From Tetrahymena thermophila SB210 (Eukaryota; Ciliophora; Oligohymenophorea; Hymenostomatida; Tetrahymenidae): a stretch of DNA of 64,000 bases. The stretch is taken from the NCBI RefSeq assembly GCF_000189635.1, contig NW_002476360.1, positions 89,189-153,188 on the forward strand, read 5' to 3'. The notes under the pieces are model-generated. The model was not told where the DNA came from and did no database searches. It worked only from the letters and a program-made list of their open reading frames with translations. How positions within the stretch are numbered: position 1 is the first letter of the stretch; every line of letters starts with the position of its first letter. Positions 1 through 12,141 of the stretch are shown in pieces. The position numbers were made by a program, and so were the translations under genes.

Positions 1-122
1 TTTTATTTAATTAAATTGTTGAAATTTTAACATAAGTACAGGCAAAATAAGAAGCTGATAAATCAGATATGCAAAGTATTTTTTTAAAAAATTAATTTTT
101 TGATATTAATAATTTTGATTAA

Positions 123-446
123 ATGAAGAACTTCACTCGCTATTTTCCTAAAAGCAATTTTATAAATATTATAACAAAGTATAATAACCTAAATTTAAAA
201 AAACAAAGAGCTTAACTTAAAAAAGATGGAAAAAGTAACAAAATAAGGCAGGCATTAATTTACTCCTCTGCTTTTAAGAAAAGTAATAGACCTCATACTT
301 CATAATAAATCTAAAATACCATTAAACTAGATGCTAAAGATAAAATCAAATCAAATTTTTAAATACATTCATCTCAAGAAATAAAAGATGCCAAATTTAA
401 TTTTAATATTGAAAAATAATAAAATATAACAAATGGTTTTAGATGA
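123..446 (+). CDS. possible small lysine/glutamine-rich protein, unknown
   Basis: This is an open frame of 107 residues from ATG to TGA, with several in-frame TAA codons read as glutamine. The product is basic and hydrophilic, with no signal peptide, membrane segment or motif I recognise. The stretch is less AT-rich than the DNA after it, which favours coding. However, an open frame of this length can arise by chance when TGA is the only stop. It may also be one exon of a longer gene that continues beyond the left edge. I do not assign a function. Confidence 0.33.
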
Positions 447-569
447 TTTTTTTGTTACTCAAAAATTAAATCAATGTTCTTATATAGTTAATGTATAATT
501 AAGTTATTTAAAAGTTTTAATATTATTTCATAAATTCATTCTATCTATAAAGTTTATTTTTTTTAAATA

Positions 570-696
570 TACCGTAAATACTCTTATTTAAGCCTACCAA
601 AAATTCTATTATCAATAAATTTAGTCAGCTTATAGTGTGCTCATATTAGAACACCATCTTAAATTAGGATCAGCTTAAGATAGAGTATTTACGGTA
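570..696. repeat. 127-bp element with 15-bp perfect inverted ends
   Basis: The arms at 570-584 and 682-696 are perfect 15-bp inverted repeats. After a 3-base mismatch the pairing resumes for 6 bp (TTAAGC with GCTTAA). The outer sequence carries CCGTAAATACTC. The element near 11736-11860 has the same overall size and closely similar ends (CCGTAAATCCTC). It could be a small MITE-like element or a structured transcript. No open reading frame in it looks real. Confidence 0.6.
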
Positions 697-1294
697 CAAC
701 TTTTATTTCTATTAAAAAAGTAAAATCTCCTTAATGATATTGTATATTTTCTAAGCTTTTTTTAATTTTTTTAGTCTCTAAAATAATTAAGTACGTATTA
801 TAATAATTTTTTAATTATAAGTGCTCTAATCTAAATTAAGTAATATTTATAGATGAATTATAATTATGTTCTAATGTTTATTGGCAAATTAATCTTTGCT
901 TATTTTTTTTAAATTTTCACATAAAAGGGGAACATTAACAGATATTAACAAAAACGCTGCATAAATATAAATAGCAAACAAATTTTTACTTACTCTTTTT
1001 TTAAATTTAAATCTTTTACAAAATAAAAAATAGATACATGATTTATTAATTGTTTGTAATAATTAACATTAACTAAGTTCCTTTCTAAGTTTTATGTTGT
1101 TTTATTTTCAAATATAAATATGTAAACTTAAAAGTAAAAAAAATAAATAGTTTATTTAATTATTTTACAAACAAAATAGATAGTTTATTTAATATTTTCC
1201 AAACAAATTAAATAATATTTAGATATATTTCTAGTAGATTTTATATCTAATTGAAAGTTATTTCTAGATTTCACATATGAAGATAAATAAATAC

Positions 1295-1353
<59 letters not shown>
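1295..1353. repeat. GATA tetranucleotide microsatellite
   Basis: About 14-15 uninterrupted copies of the tetranucleotide ATAG/GATA lie roughly 200 bp upstream of the tryptophanyl-tRNA synthetase start. Confidence 0.95.
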
Positions 1354-1356
<3 letters not shown>

Positions 1357-1557
1357 AATACGCTTAAATTTTTTAATTAATTCAGAAATTAAAATGAAAT
1401 TTTAATAGAAAGTAATAACAAACAAACTTATAATAATCTTAACCCATTTCAAATAGATTATAAGCTTCATTAATTATTTATCTATAATTTATTGATTAAC
1501 AATTTATACTAAAATTAATTAAAAAAAGATCTACTTATCAAAATAGGTATTAACATC

Positions 1558-3213
1558 ATGAGTGCTAAGAAAATAGCAGTAATTATTAAGTCTAACAAAT
1601 TCATAAATAAAATATATCATTTATAAAATTAACCAGAGGGATCTCATTTTTTCAGGTATTTAGCCAACAGGAAAGCTTCATTTAGGAAATTATTTGGGTG
1701 CCATTTAAAACTGGGTAAAACTACAAGAAAAATATCATGAAAAATCAGATATTTTCTTTTGTATAGTTGATTAGCATGCACTAACCGATAAATTTAAAAT
1801 AGGTAAAATCAACTTTATAATTATAGATAAATACATTCTTTATTGAATGCATTAAACAAAATATTTTCTAAATTTAAATTATTTTTTTAAGTATAAATTG
1901 GATTTGAGACTAATCACTATTTTTTAATGAAAAAATAAAATAGATCATTAGATCTACTTTGAAGATACAACTAAAGATAACACTATTATAATGGCAGCTG
2001 CTTTATTAGCATCTGGAATAGATCCCAAAAAATCTAACATTTTCGTTTAATCAGCTGTAATTTCAAAATTTAATTTTATGTGTTTTTTATTTGCATGTAA
2101 CAAACCTAATTATTTGTATAAATATTATTATTATAAAGGTTCCTTATCATGCAGAGCTTTAATGGATGTTAGGATGTATTGCTCCTCAAAATTGGTTAAA
2201 TACAATGACTTAATATAAAGATAAAAAATCAAAAAACTCTAGTTTGGGTTTATATTCTTACCCTGTTCTCATGGCAGCTGATATTTTACTTTACAAGTAA
2301 TTAGTTAATGATTTATTTATTTATTTACTTATTTAGCCAAATCTTTTTGTTAATAATAATATCTTTCTAGAAATATTAATAATTAATTATTTTCGTAAAC
2401 AAATTCTAATTTTTTAAATAGTGCTACTCATGTTCCTGTTGGAAGCGATTAAAAGCAGCATTTAGAGTTAACTAGAGACTATGCTACAAGGTTCAATACA
2501 TTATTTAAAAATGATAAAACATAGGGTATTTCAATGCCTTAATACATAGAATGTAATTCAATAAAATTCCATGAAATAGTTAATTTAATATAAATTTTTT
2601 AAATAATACAAGCTGAATTTCCTAGAGTAATGAGTCTTAAAGATGGTACTAAAAAAATGTCTAAATCAGATCCTAGTGATTTTTCTAGAATTAACTTGAC
2701 TGATACTCCTGAAGTAGTTTATGACAAGATCAAAAAAGCTAAAACTGACTCAATCCCTATTGTATTTAAAAGCAATATTTAAAAATCTTCTTATTCATTT
2801 TTTATTAATAAAGGTTAAATTAGATCCAAACAGACCTGAAGTAACTAATCTTATTAGAATATATAGCTCTTTATCTGGTTAGAGTATCAAAGAAATTGAA
2901 GCTACTTTTTCATCAAGCTCTATGAAAGATTTTAAAGACAAACTCTCTGAGCTTATTATTACAAAGTAAATAAAATTAATTTTTTAATTAGCATTAATTA
3001 AATAATATTTTTATTATTCATTTATTTAACTAATAATAAATAATTCTTTATTTTTTAATTAGAGTTTGCCCAATTGGTTTAAGAATAGAAGATCTATTAT
3101 CAAACTAAGACTACGTTTACGAGTCTTTAAAGCAAGGTAACGAAAGAGCTTACGATAGAGCCAAAGAAAATATTCAAAGAATAAAAAAAGAGATGGGAAT
3201 GTATGTTATGTGA
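1558..3213 (+). CDS. tryptophanyl-tRNA synthetase, bacterial/mitochondrial type
   Basis: This class I synthetase charges tRNA-Trp. Eight exons join in frame to 346 residues: 1558-1578, 1637-1802, 1944-2056, 2139-2296, 2422-2552, 2613-2761, 2814-2965 and 3063-3213. The HIGH-type motif is HLGN at residues 22-25, within [23 protein letters not shown] is at 211-215. Length and motifs match the compact bacterial/organellar family of about 330 residues, not the larger eukaryotic cytosolic enzyme, so a mitochondrial role is likely. Only about seven residues precede the catalytic core. That leaves no classical targeting peptide, unless translation starts in an upstream exon I did not recognise. The first exon is only 21 nt. 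All introns are GT..AG, 49-141 nt. The family call is firm; the exact 5' end is less so. Confidence 0.93.
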
Positions 3214-3737
3214 TGGATAAATATTTATAAAATAACTATTTATATTTGATTAGTTGATTAAAAATTAATTTTTTAAATAAAATTTTGTCAATTCAATGAA
3301 AAAACTTTATCTACAAAGTGTTATTTTATAATTTTAAAAACTTATTCAATAAATTAGGCATAAATATAAACAAAATATAAAAATTTATGCAATTTTTAAG
3401 AATAACAATATATTTAAACCATAAAAGTTACACTTTAATTTTTTAGAAGGATCTGCAAATAATTATTTTTATTGATAGTAAATAATTATTTTTATTACTC
3501 ATTAGCAACTAATTACCAGATTACAACAGAAGATTTCAAATAAAATAATACTTGCATTTTTGAGGGTTGATAAGTATTGATTAAATTTGATAAAAAATAT
3601 GATAGCGTGGGTAACTTGAATTGAAGCATTTGTATCTTTATTAAAGAAAGATTAGCTATTCTATTGGAATAATTTGATTAAAAAAAATATATTTTTCAAA
3701 TAAAAAAGTAGAGTTAGAATAAAATTAGTTATTAGAA
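3214..3737. other. intergenic, nothing recognised
   Basis: AT-rich spacer between the synthetase and the KDEL-receptor-like gene. It has short homopolymer runs, and I see no coding or RNA feature. Confidence 0.6.
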
Positions 3738-4391
3738 ATGGAGCTAGTACTTTTATTATTCTTATTAGGATACGTAATTTAAGATGCAGGCTGCGTAATT
3801 TTACTTCTAAGAATATTGAAGCAAAGGTCTGTTGATGGTTTATCTCTTTAATCCCAAGTTATGTACGGATTAGGAACATTAATGAGAGTAATCTACACTT
3901 TCGATACAAGACTAAGCAATTACACAATTGTATTTGTTGAAATGATGGTTGCTGTTTTACTCCACATAGGCATACTTTATGGTTTCTTCAAGTACAGATA
4001 CACTCAAACTTCAGATATTTAATCTCCTTTAATTAGCTGGAAAACAATAATACCCGTATGTTCAGTTTTAGCTTACTTTTTCCATCCAGGTGAATAGTAT
4101 GAATATCTACAAATTTTAGTATCTCTATCCATGTTTATTGAAGCAGTAGGTCTCCTACCATAAATTTATGTAAATCGCAAGCAAGGACGTGTAGAATATG
4201 AATTAGGAAAATATCTCATTTTTATGGTTGCAAGCAGAATAGCAAGATTAGCATTTTGGTTTGTAATGTATAGAATGGGTGATTAAAATATTGAATTGAT
4301 GGTTGCTGATATTGTTCATACAGTTCTTCTTGCAGATTTTGCAATTCTTTTTATTAAAAACAAAGGCAAAGAAGTTATCTTAGTAATTTGA
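3738..4391 (+). CDS. ER lumen protein retaining receptor (KDEL receptor)-like protein
   Basis: An uninterrupted 217-residue protein, mostly membrane segments, close to the usual 210-220 of the ERD2/KDEL receptor family. These proteins cycle between Golgi and ER and return escaped ER residents. The C-terminal half is the most telling. It contains a run equivalent to the family's 'EAxGLLPQxYxxRKxxxVEYxxGKYLxF' block (EAVGLLPQIY, then VEYELGKYLIFM), followed by arginines in SRIARLAFW and a final HTVLLADFAILF segment. The N terminus is membrane-embedded from the start, as expected. It is single-exon and converges with the TTC4-like gene, 475 bp apart. It could be a divergent ERD2-like paralog rather than the main receptor. 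Confidence 0.85.
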
Positions 4392-4866
4392 ATTATGTAA
4401 GTAAGATATGTTAAAAAATAAAATAGTTAAATTCATTTTTTTCGTTCATAATATTTGTACAAACGTGTTAGTTAATTGATTTAATCACAAAAAAGATACA
4501 TCAAAAACGAAATTTATTAACTTATTTATTTAGTTATTTATTTATTTTGTGTTTATTATAAAAATCAAATAGATTATAATCTATATTCTCATTTATGTAT
4601 TTATTTAGTTATTTACTTTCTGTTTTTCCAATCAAAATAGCAAAAGTAAATTCTTTATAATTACCTCTTTTATGTATTTATTCTATTTTAATTATTATCT
4701 CTTAAGCTTATCATATATTTTTAAGATAGAATTATATTTAATTTTAACAATTTTCTATAATGATTATGTTGAGTTATATTTTAAAACGAATTTTTAATAA
4801 AATTATAAAAGAAGATATTTGAAACATTTTTCTTACATATTATTAATATAAATAAATACATTTTAA
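4392..4866. other. convergent intergenic spacer
   Basis: Spacer between the 3' ends of the KDEL-receptor-like gene and the TTC4-like gene. AT-rich with short ATTT repeats; presumably holds both 3' UTRs. Nothing else seen. Confidence 0.6.
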
Positions 4867-6363
4867 TCAAACAAAATCGTATTATTCTTTGAAAACAGTA
4901 TAAAAGGGACTTATTTTGCTAACTACTGTAATTTCAGCTACTTGTGGCAAGACGTATCCTCTAATTGAAAAAACTTGGTTTAAAGTTAAGTTTGCATCTA
5001 TTTTTTTATATCCTTAGGCTGAAGGCCAAGTTTTTAAATCTGTTGGTTAATATAAAGGCTTTGTTTAGTTGAATTCAATATAAACTTCTATATTTTCCAT
5101 AGTGTATTAATGTTTATGATCCCATGGTAATGGATCCTTGAAGATAGCAGCCAAATGATCTTTGAGCACATCTTTCTCTCTTGTGTCATCAATGTAATCC
5201 ATCTAAGAAAATTCGGGGTAGTGAACGAAAATAGGAATATGCAAAATTTTCTCATCATCTAAATAAACACATTTCTATATTTGAAAAAAAAGTCAGCATA
5301 CATTATGATGTAAAATTTAAATTATAATTAATAATAATTACTTTGCATGAGTCAGGGAAATCCATCATTTGGTTACCCAAGTAGATTTTTCTCTTTTTTA
5401 GCTCTGTATGCAAGATCAAAGTTTGTGTATTTTTATGTTCTTAAATTTTTTCCCTTCTTTTTCTTTCATTTTCTATTTGTTTTTCACTTTCTTTTTTAAT
5501 ATCTAACAATTCCTTATTATTTGGCTCATGCTATAAACCTGTCAAACAAGTTAACAAACTTTCATCATATCTTCTTAATAAACTTTCAATTTGAGCTTTT
5601 CTAAAGTAAGCCTTAATAAACTTTTCATCGTATTTAATAGCCATTTTACAGTCATCAATAGCCTTACCATAATTTTCTATTTTTAATAAGTAAAAAATGA
5701 AAAATCTATTGAAATAAATAATCGTTATAATCAATAATATCAAATCTAAATGGAAGTTTTAGAAGCTATTTTATATTTATGTATAACCTATTGTAAAATA
5801 AATTGTAAGTATTTACTTAATTTCATGTTCATTAAAGCTCTATTATTATGTAACTATGCATTTACATCCTTTTCGCTACTTTTAGCATCAATACCTTCAG
5901 TATAAGCGTTTAATGCTTATCTAATAAAATATCTTTTACCTTCTCCTTTTTTGTAATGCTCATTTCCTTATCTCTAAAAAAATAATTTAAAATTGATTAA
6001 TACTTTTCAAACTATAAACTAAAAGTAGGGATTTCTAATTACTTCAAAAACTAAAAGCTATTTAAAAACTATTTTATTTTACTAAGTAAATAAAATCCCT
6101 CTTTTTTTATTATGTAAAAAAAATACTTCGATATAAACTCTAAAAATACTAACCTTGAAATTTTAAGCAAGATTTTCTGGAGTATCATCATACATTAAAT
6201 TTTAAAGAGCAAGCAATTCAGGATAATCTTCTATATTCTTAGGAATTTCCTTCATAAAGAGGGGATGCTTCTTTAAATAATTTGTTGTTTCTTCTAACTC
6301 TTCAGGAGTCATTCTAGTCTTAGACTCCCAATCATCAGGCATATCATCAAATAATCCAGCCAT
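4867..6363 (-). CDS. TTC4/Cns1-like TPR co-chaperone
   Basis: Four exons on the minus strand (6154-6363, 5817-5973, 5342-5676, 4867-5274) join to 369 residues. The N terminus has the family layout: an acidic MAGLFDDMPDDWE-type start, then a 'hPLFMKEIP' segment. TPR repeats follow at about residues 72-190, beginning RQGNEHYKKGEGKRYFIRQA and continuing through NYGKAIDDCKMAIKYDEKF. A charged helix comes next, then the C-terminal domain typical of Cns1/TTC4 with a FKDPLPWD motif. In other eukaryotes this protein binds Hsp90/Hsp70 through the TPR domain and supports client folding and translation factors. Introns of 180, 140 and 67 nt are GT..AG with consistent phases. Recognition is strong across the whole length. 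Confidence 0.9.
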
Positions 6364-6829
6364 TTAATACAATACGCTAATTTAGAATATCCTACTTTTT
6401 TAGAAATCTATTTATTTATCTTTACTCTACTTAACCAATATAAATAATTACTTTAGTTTAATAATTATTAATTTAGCTTAAATATATCTTCCTAATATAT
6501 ATAAATATAATAAGTAATATTTCTTTCTATCTTTCTTTTAGATACTTTTGATTTATATCAATATTTTATAATAAATTCTTTCGTTAAACATTTCAAAAGT
6601 TAATCATTTTACAATTAAAAGCTAATGCTTTCATTATTCGTTATTGTAGAAATAACTCATTTAAAATATTTAATTTTTTTTATTTACCAGAATTCATAAA
6701 TAACTTGATCTATTTTTATTTACATTTAATTTTCAATATATTTAATTTTATTTTAAAAATTTAATTCATTTATGTTTAAATCAATCTATTAATAATATAT
6801 TTTTAATACTAAATATTAGTCTTATTATA

Positions 6830-7297
6830 AAAACCACAGTTTCTAAGGTAATATCCTTTTACGTTATCGACACTACAATCATAATCAAACCTCTGCTAAT
6901 TATCTGTTGTAACATCATAAGTAAAGTAAGTTGATAATACTTTTATTTCTTTGTTTATGTAATCAATAACTTTCTAATAAGCACTTACAGATAAATAGAA
7001 TGATAAATTAAATTAGCTATCTGAATTTGGTTTTTGAAATTGTCAAAAAAACTTAAAAAAATTGAAAATATTATTTTTATATTTTTAAGATAGTTATTAA
7101 AAAATTAATAATATAATTAGTCCTTTAAAATTAATAAAAATTAATAGAGAGATTTTACAAAAAATTAATCTAAAATATATTTTTAAGATTCATATCATAT
7201 AAACAGTGTATTTTGAGAAAATAATATTTTTTATGATGATAGTATTTGTGTTAATTAAATTTAGAAAAAGGATAAGGATTAGTTAGTAGAAATTCAT
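6830..7297 (-). pseudogene. coding-like fragment, possibly a broken secreted-protein gene
   Basis: On the minus strand about 75 codons read well from near 7045 to 6830 (for example STYFTYDVTTDNQQRFDYDC), with TAA/TAG as glutamine. A TGA lies just upstream and there is no ATG. Further upstream, an ATG at 7297 begins a hydrophobic signal-peptide-like run (MNFYQLILILFLNLINT) that stops after about 35 codons. I could not find a GT..AG pair that joins the two in frame. This is either a decayed gene or one with an unusual exon structure. No family recognised. Confidence 0.35.
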
Positions 7298-7452
7298 TCC
7301 TATTTCTGATAATAATCTTAATATTTAGATCTAAATATCTAATAATTAAATTTTTGAAAGGCAAAAATCAATTGTTATAATTGTAAATAGAATCATAGTT
7401 TTTTTCATTTTGATTAAAAATAAAAAAAATAATTGATTATTTATTTTTATAA

Positions 7453-10400
7453 ATGGACCTCAAAACAAGCATTTTTCTAACTTTTTTCGTGCCGATCACT
7501 CTTACTTCAACTATAATTTTGGTCTTAATTTACTATTTAATTAATGATTTTACTAATGATTACACTGATACTATGCAGAGAGATATAATTAATGATACAA
7601 CATCAAATGTTAACTAAGTAATTAATGCAATGTAATTTAAATTGCAATAAGATTATCAATCGATTGTTATTTATATTACTGCAATGAATTAACTTATTAA
7701 TTAAATGGCAAAAAATCCAAAAATAATAAACCCAAATTATCTTGCCTAACCAATAGGCTAATTTAACTTTAATTAGTATAAATAATTTTTGCAGCAACAT
7801 CCATCATACGACTTAAATAAGCTTGAGTATTTTACTAGTTCTTTTTATAATTCTAATGTAGCTGACTTTGATGAATTGACTGATAGTGATAAAGATTTTA
7901 TTAATCTTAAAAAATAAATAGATATTTTAACTTATACTTTCATAAAGGATGGAGGTATTAACCTAATAAATCTTCTAAGTACTTATATAATATCTATAGA
8001 CAGCGGAACAACTTATGACTACCCAAGTAATTAATTATTATTATTTTCTCAAATCACTTAAAGCAAGAAACTATTTACAAATAATAATATAATATACATA
8101 AATAAATAATACTATTCTTCAAATATATAAACATTAAAATTATTTTTATTAATAGATAATATAGGTTAATACTAATAATATATTTCATAGACCCCAAAAA
8201 AATTAAAAACCCATTTTACTAGTAGTAATTGTGATAGTTAAACAAATACATATCCATACAACTTCAAGTGTAGCTCTTGGTTTTAATAAGCAAATAGCAT
8301 AAATAATAACAATATCACATTTACATAGCCTTATTTAGATAGTTTATCTAAAACTTTTATTAGCACTGTTTGTGTAAAAACATATGACATGAAATATATA
8401 TTCTGTTTTGATTTTAATATTAAAAGCAATCCTTTTGGAAATAATAATAATGGTACAAGCAAAAGCTATTACTATTTAATATTTCCTGGAACAAGAGAAC
8501 CAATAGTATATCCTAATCTGAATATAACTACAGTGAAAACTATAGATTACTATGAATTTGTTAACACAACCACTAATTCTTAAGATTAGAAAAGTTTTAA
8601 GGATAAAACTTCTATTTTCGATTAAACTTATACTTCTTTTAACAGTAGTGATACTTTAGGTTTGTATGAAAATTAGACACTAACAGTAAAATATATGAAG
8701 GATCTTCAAAATTATTACTTATTTATAAAGAATATATCGACATGTTAAAAGTTAATTGATTAATAGTATAAAACAAATCCCGGCAAATCTCTACCTTATT
8801 AAGATAGTTAGATAGATATCAGAGCTTATTTGGGTTATGTTTTAAAAGAAGATGCAATTTTATCTGATGTTCAGGATATCTAAGACTAAATTAGTTTTAT
8901 TCTTGTTATGGATTAAATGATTCTAATTTTCATTGTATTTATTATGGTCTATTAAGTTTTTGCTTTCACTTTTACTTTCTCTAATCAGATTATTGAACCT
9001 GTTGATCATCTTATAGCATGTCTTAAAAAAATATAGGCTGATGAATTGGAAAAAGTTTATGAATTTCTCTCTAAAAATTTAGTTGACGATGAAATTTAAT
9101 AAAAGAAAAAGAAACGTAAAAAATAACTTAACAATAATTAAACTTAAAATATTAATGGCCTATATAGTCCTGATTATTTGCTGTAAAATACTTCATCAGA
9201 TAGCAGTTCTTCATCCTCCTCCTCCTCTTCCCTTTCCAGCTCTGACGATTCTATGGATGAATAAATCACACTTTAACAAAAAAAAGAAAAGAATAGATAA
9301 AAGATATTAAAAAAGAAAATCAGAGATGAATCAATAAAAATTAAAAAGTAGAAAGAGTAAGAACAACAAAATCAGATATCTGCTGATTTAATGTAAAATA
9401 TTATTTTAATTTTAAAAATTTTGAATAATATTTTTATTGGTAATATAGGTAACTTTACAGGGTATTATATGAGATTGTTCATGTAATAAAAGTAGCTAAC
9501 ATTAATTTTCTTCAAGGAAATGCAGAGTAAGCTCTAATAACTTATGCTAAATCAGTAAATTTCTTTACAGCTCTTTAAAACGAGGTTAAAACTTAATATA
9601 ATTTAATAATCATTTTTAATTGTTAACTAATTTATTTTATTAACAGAATGCAGTATCAATATGTTTAAATAATATGGGAAATGTGTATATGAAGCAGCAA
9701 AAGTATATTTAAGCATCTTAGAAGTACCAAGAGTCTCTGCAATTCGTACAAACTCAAAGAGAGAAATTAATTGAAATTTGTAAAAAAAAGAATTAAGATT
9801 AGGTAAAATTAAAAATAAAAAATATGTATTCGCAATAATTTTTTACTTGCTTATTTAGCCCAACTTTATTAAAGAATTTAAAATTGTATAAATTAAATTC
9901 ATAATTATTTGATAAAGTTTTAATAATGAATAAACTTTTTTCTATTCTATTCATGGAATTTTTATAAAAATCAATACATTTTTTAAATTCATTTTCAATC
10001 TTATTAAAATTTTATAAGGATTTATACCAAGATGAACAGTTTAGGTATTTTACATCTCTGTTTATTACTAGATCTTTCCATTTAGCAGAATCACTTATAG
10101 AGGCAATTTAGTAAAAATAATATGATGCAATGAAGTTTTTAGGTTTGTTCTCAAAGGAAGATTGCTATCTTGAGATTAAAAAGAAATACGAGGTTATTAG
10201 ATAAAATCTAAGAACATTTAATAGTGACAGAAGTTTGTTTGATCCAATGATAGCTCATGTTCTTTTGTAATTAGCATTATGTTCTATTGAGTTAGGAAAA
10301 AAGAGTGAGGCAATAATGTTTCTTGAAGAGGCAGAAGATGAAATTAAAAAGGATGTCAATCCTTTATATCCTTTTCATTTAGATGTTCCTAAAGAAATTT

Positions 10401-11337
10401 TAGCTTAAAGAATTTTATATTTACAAGGATATTTTAATATTAAAATAAATTAACTTTATATTGGCGCTATATTTTTAACTAAATCTATTGAGTATGGTAA
10501 AATATATTGCCCTAAATATAGATTGAAGGCTCTTTTACTACTCAAAAATCTCTTCGATATGATTGAAGAAAATAAATAGCTATCTTCGTTTTCTGGAATT
10601 AACTATCTGCTAGAGAAATATAGGCCATTGATCAAAGATGTTCTTTTTCTCTCGAATATTTCTAGTTCCATGGGTTGTCGTGAAAAGATTCTGTTCTCAA
10701 GCTAAATTATATATACAATTTTCTAAAAATATATTGGAAAGAAATTTGACAGAATTGGGTAATAAATTAATATTAATTTAGCAATAAAATGTAGGAAAAA
10801 AAATTTCTTAATAATTTATTTAAACTAACAAATAGGTATTATTTATTTAACGAGAGTGTGAAAGAAGTATTTGGCTTATAGAGAGCTGATAAAAATTGGT
10901 GCTTCTTAGAAAATATGCTGTAAAACATGCCAACTGTGTCTGGGAAAGCATCAATATCTAATGCTCTAAACGAAGCATTTAAAATATATGATAAAAATTA
11001 ATATTATGCTCATACTTTGCACATGAAAAAAGTTGATTTAAATTATAAAAAGTTTGTTATTTTATTTACTGATGAAGCAGATATTCTCCAAGAAGGAAAG
11101 TAAATCAAGAAACAATGGTAAAAGATTAAAGAAAATTTCAGATTTTCAAATATTATCCTAGTTATCTTCGCTTTCACAGATAATCACGAAGTTATGAAAA
11201 TATTTAAAGAGCTTGTTGATTATTGCTAAGATGGTTTTGTAATTCACTATAAAGAAGAAAAAACTATTCATTCTTATTTTTAAAATATGACAGAAACATT
11301 AATGCAAGAATCTTATGAAATAGAATACATTTCATGA
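7453..11337 (+). CDS. Cache-like sensor / TPR / vWA-domain transmembrane protein
   Basis: Five exons (7453-9392, 9449-9584, 9647-9802, 10019-10758, 10836-11337) join to 1157 residues. A membrane segment at about residues 8-32 is followed by a long Asn/Gln-rich exterior region to about 475, the size and position of a double-Cache sensor module. A second membrane segment lies at about 478-508. The cytoplasmic part has a basic stretch, a serine run, TPR-like helices (for example NAVSICLNNMGNVYMKQQKY) and a C-terminal von Willebrand A-like fold starting near DVLFLSNISSSMG. The metal site is degenerate: the first aspartate of DxSxS is Asn. Large families with this plan exist in ciliates. A sensory or surface-signalling role is inference; ligand and partners are unknown. 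Confidence 0.75.
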
Positions 11338-12141
11338 AATAATTTATTAATTTATAATTTTGTTGAAATTTTGAAAATCTTATAACTAAAAATATCCTAT
11401 TATGTTTATGAATAACCAAAAAAAATAATTATAAGATAAAATTCCTTCAATATATTCTTTTATCTTAACAAAAAGTTTGTAATTAGAGTTATACCAACCA
11501 ATATATCTAACATTTATTTTATATTCTTAAAATATTGATATTTATTGATAATTTTTTTTCTCTCAAATAATTAAGTAAATAATATCCAAAATTTAGATTA
11601 TTTCCATCCTCAAAAGAGTTTATAAATATAGGATTTATTTGATTGATATAAAAAATAAACTATTGAACAATTCTATTTGTAACTTATTACATATTGTTTT
11701 ATATTTAAATTGTTTGTTGAATCTATAAATATTTTCCGTAAATCCTCATTAATTCTCACCAACCCTCCCCCCAAACTCCAGGAGTACTATATGGTGATTT
11801 ATAAATATTCAGAAAATATGGTGAAAATTTATGCTGGTGAGAATATATGAGGATTTAAGGTAATAAGTTTTAAATTACTAAATAAAATGAAATATCAATA
11901 TTTTTATATGATTTAATTAGAAAAGATTTAATCAGATAGATTATAAATCTTTCTATAATAATTGGATTATTTTTGATATTAATAATGTAATTCAGTTTGT
12001 TATTCTATTTGCGTTGTTAATATTTAACAGTGTTTATAATTCTTATTTGTGATTATAATTATTTAACATAGATAAATCTTTAAAAAAAACAAAAGTTATT
12101 AAAGCTATTCATTTTATATCACATAGAAATAAATTTAAGAA
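11338..12141. other. intergenic region around the inverted-repeat element
   Basis: Only the inverted-repeat element stands out; the rest is AT-rich with no coding signal. Confidence 0.5.
11736..11860. repeat. 125-bp inverted-repeat element, second copy of the family
   Basis: The arms at 11739-11761 and 11835-11857 are 23-bp inverted repeats with two mismatches. The left end reads CCGTAAATCCTC and the right end AGGATTTAAGG, closely resembling the ends of the element at 570-696. The interior holds a C-rich patch (CCAACCCTCCCCCCAAAC), unusual in this AT-rich DNA, and two direct ATGGTGA copies. It lies in the spacer between two plus-strand genes. Confidence 0.6.

Larger units (their letters stand above)
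447..1557. other. intergenic region with inverted repeat and microsatellite
   Basis: Apart from the inverted-repeat element and the GATA microsatellite, I see only AT-rich DNA. An open frame with TGA as the only stop runs from about 433 to 1044, but it passes straight through the inverted repeat, and its codons do not look selected. Confidence 0.5.

Noticed and set aside
433-1044. Open frame of about 200 codons with TGA as the only stop
   Set aside because: It runs through the inverted-repeat element and has AT-driven composition. Frames of this size are expected now and then when TGA is the only stop.
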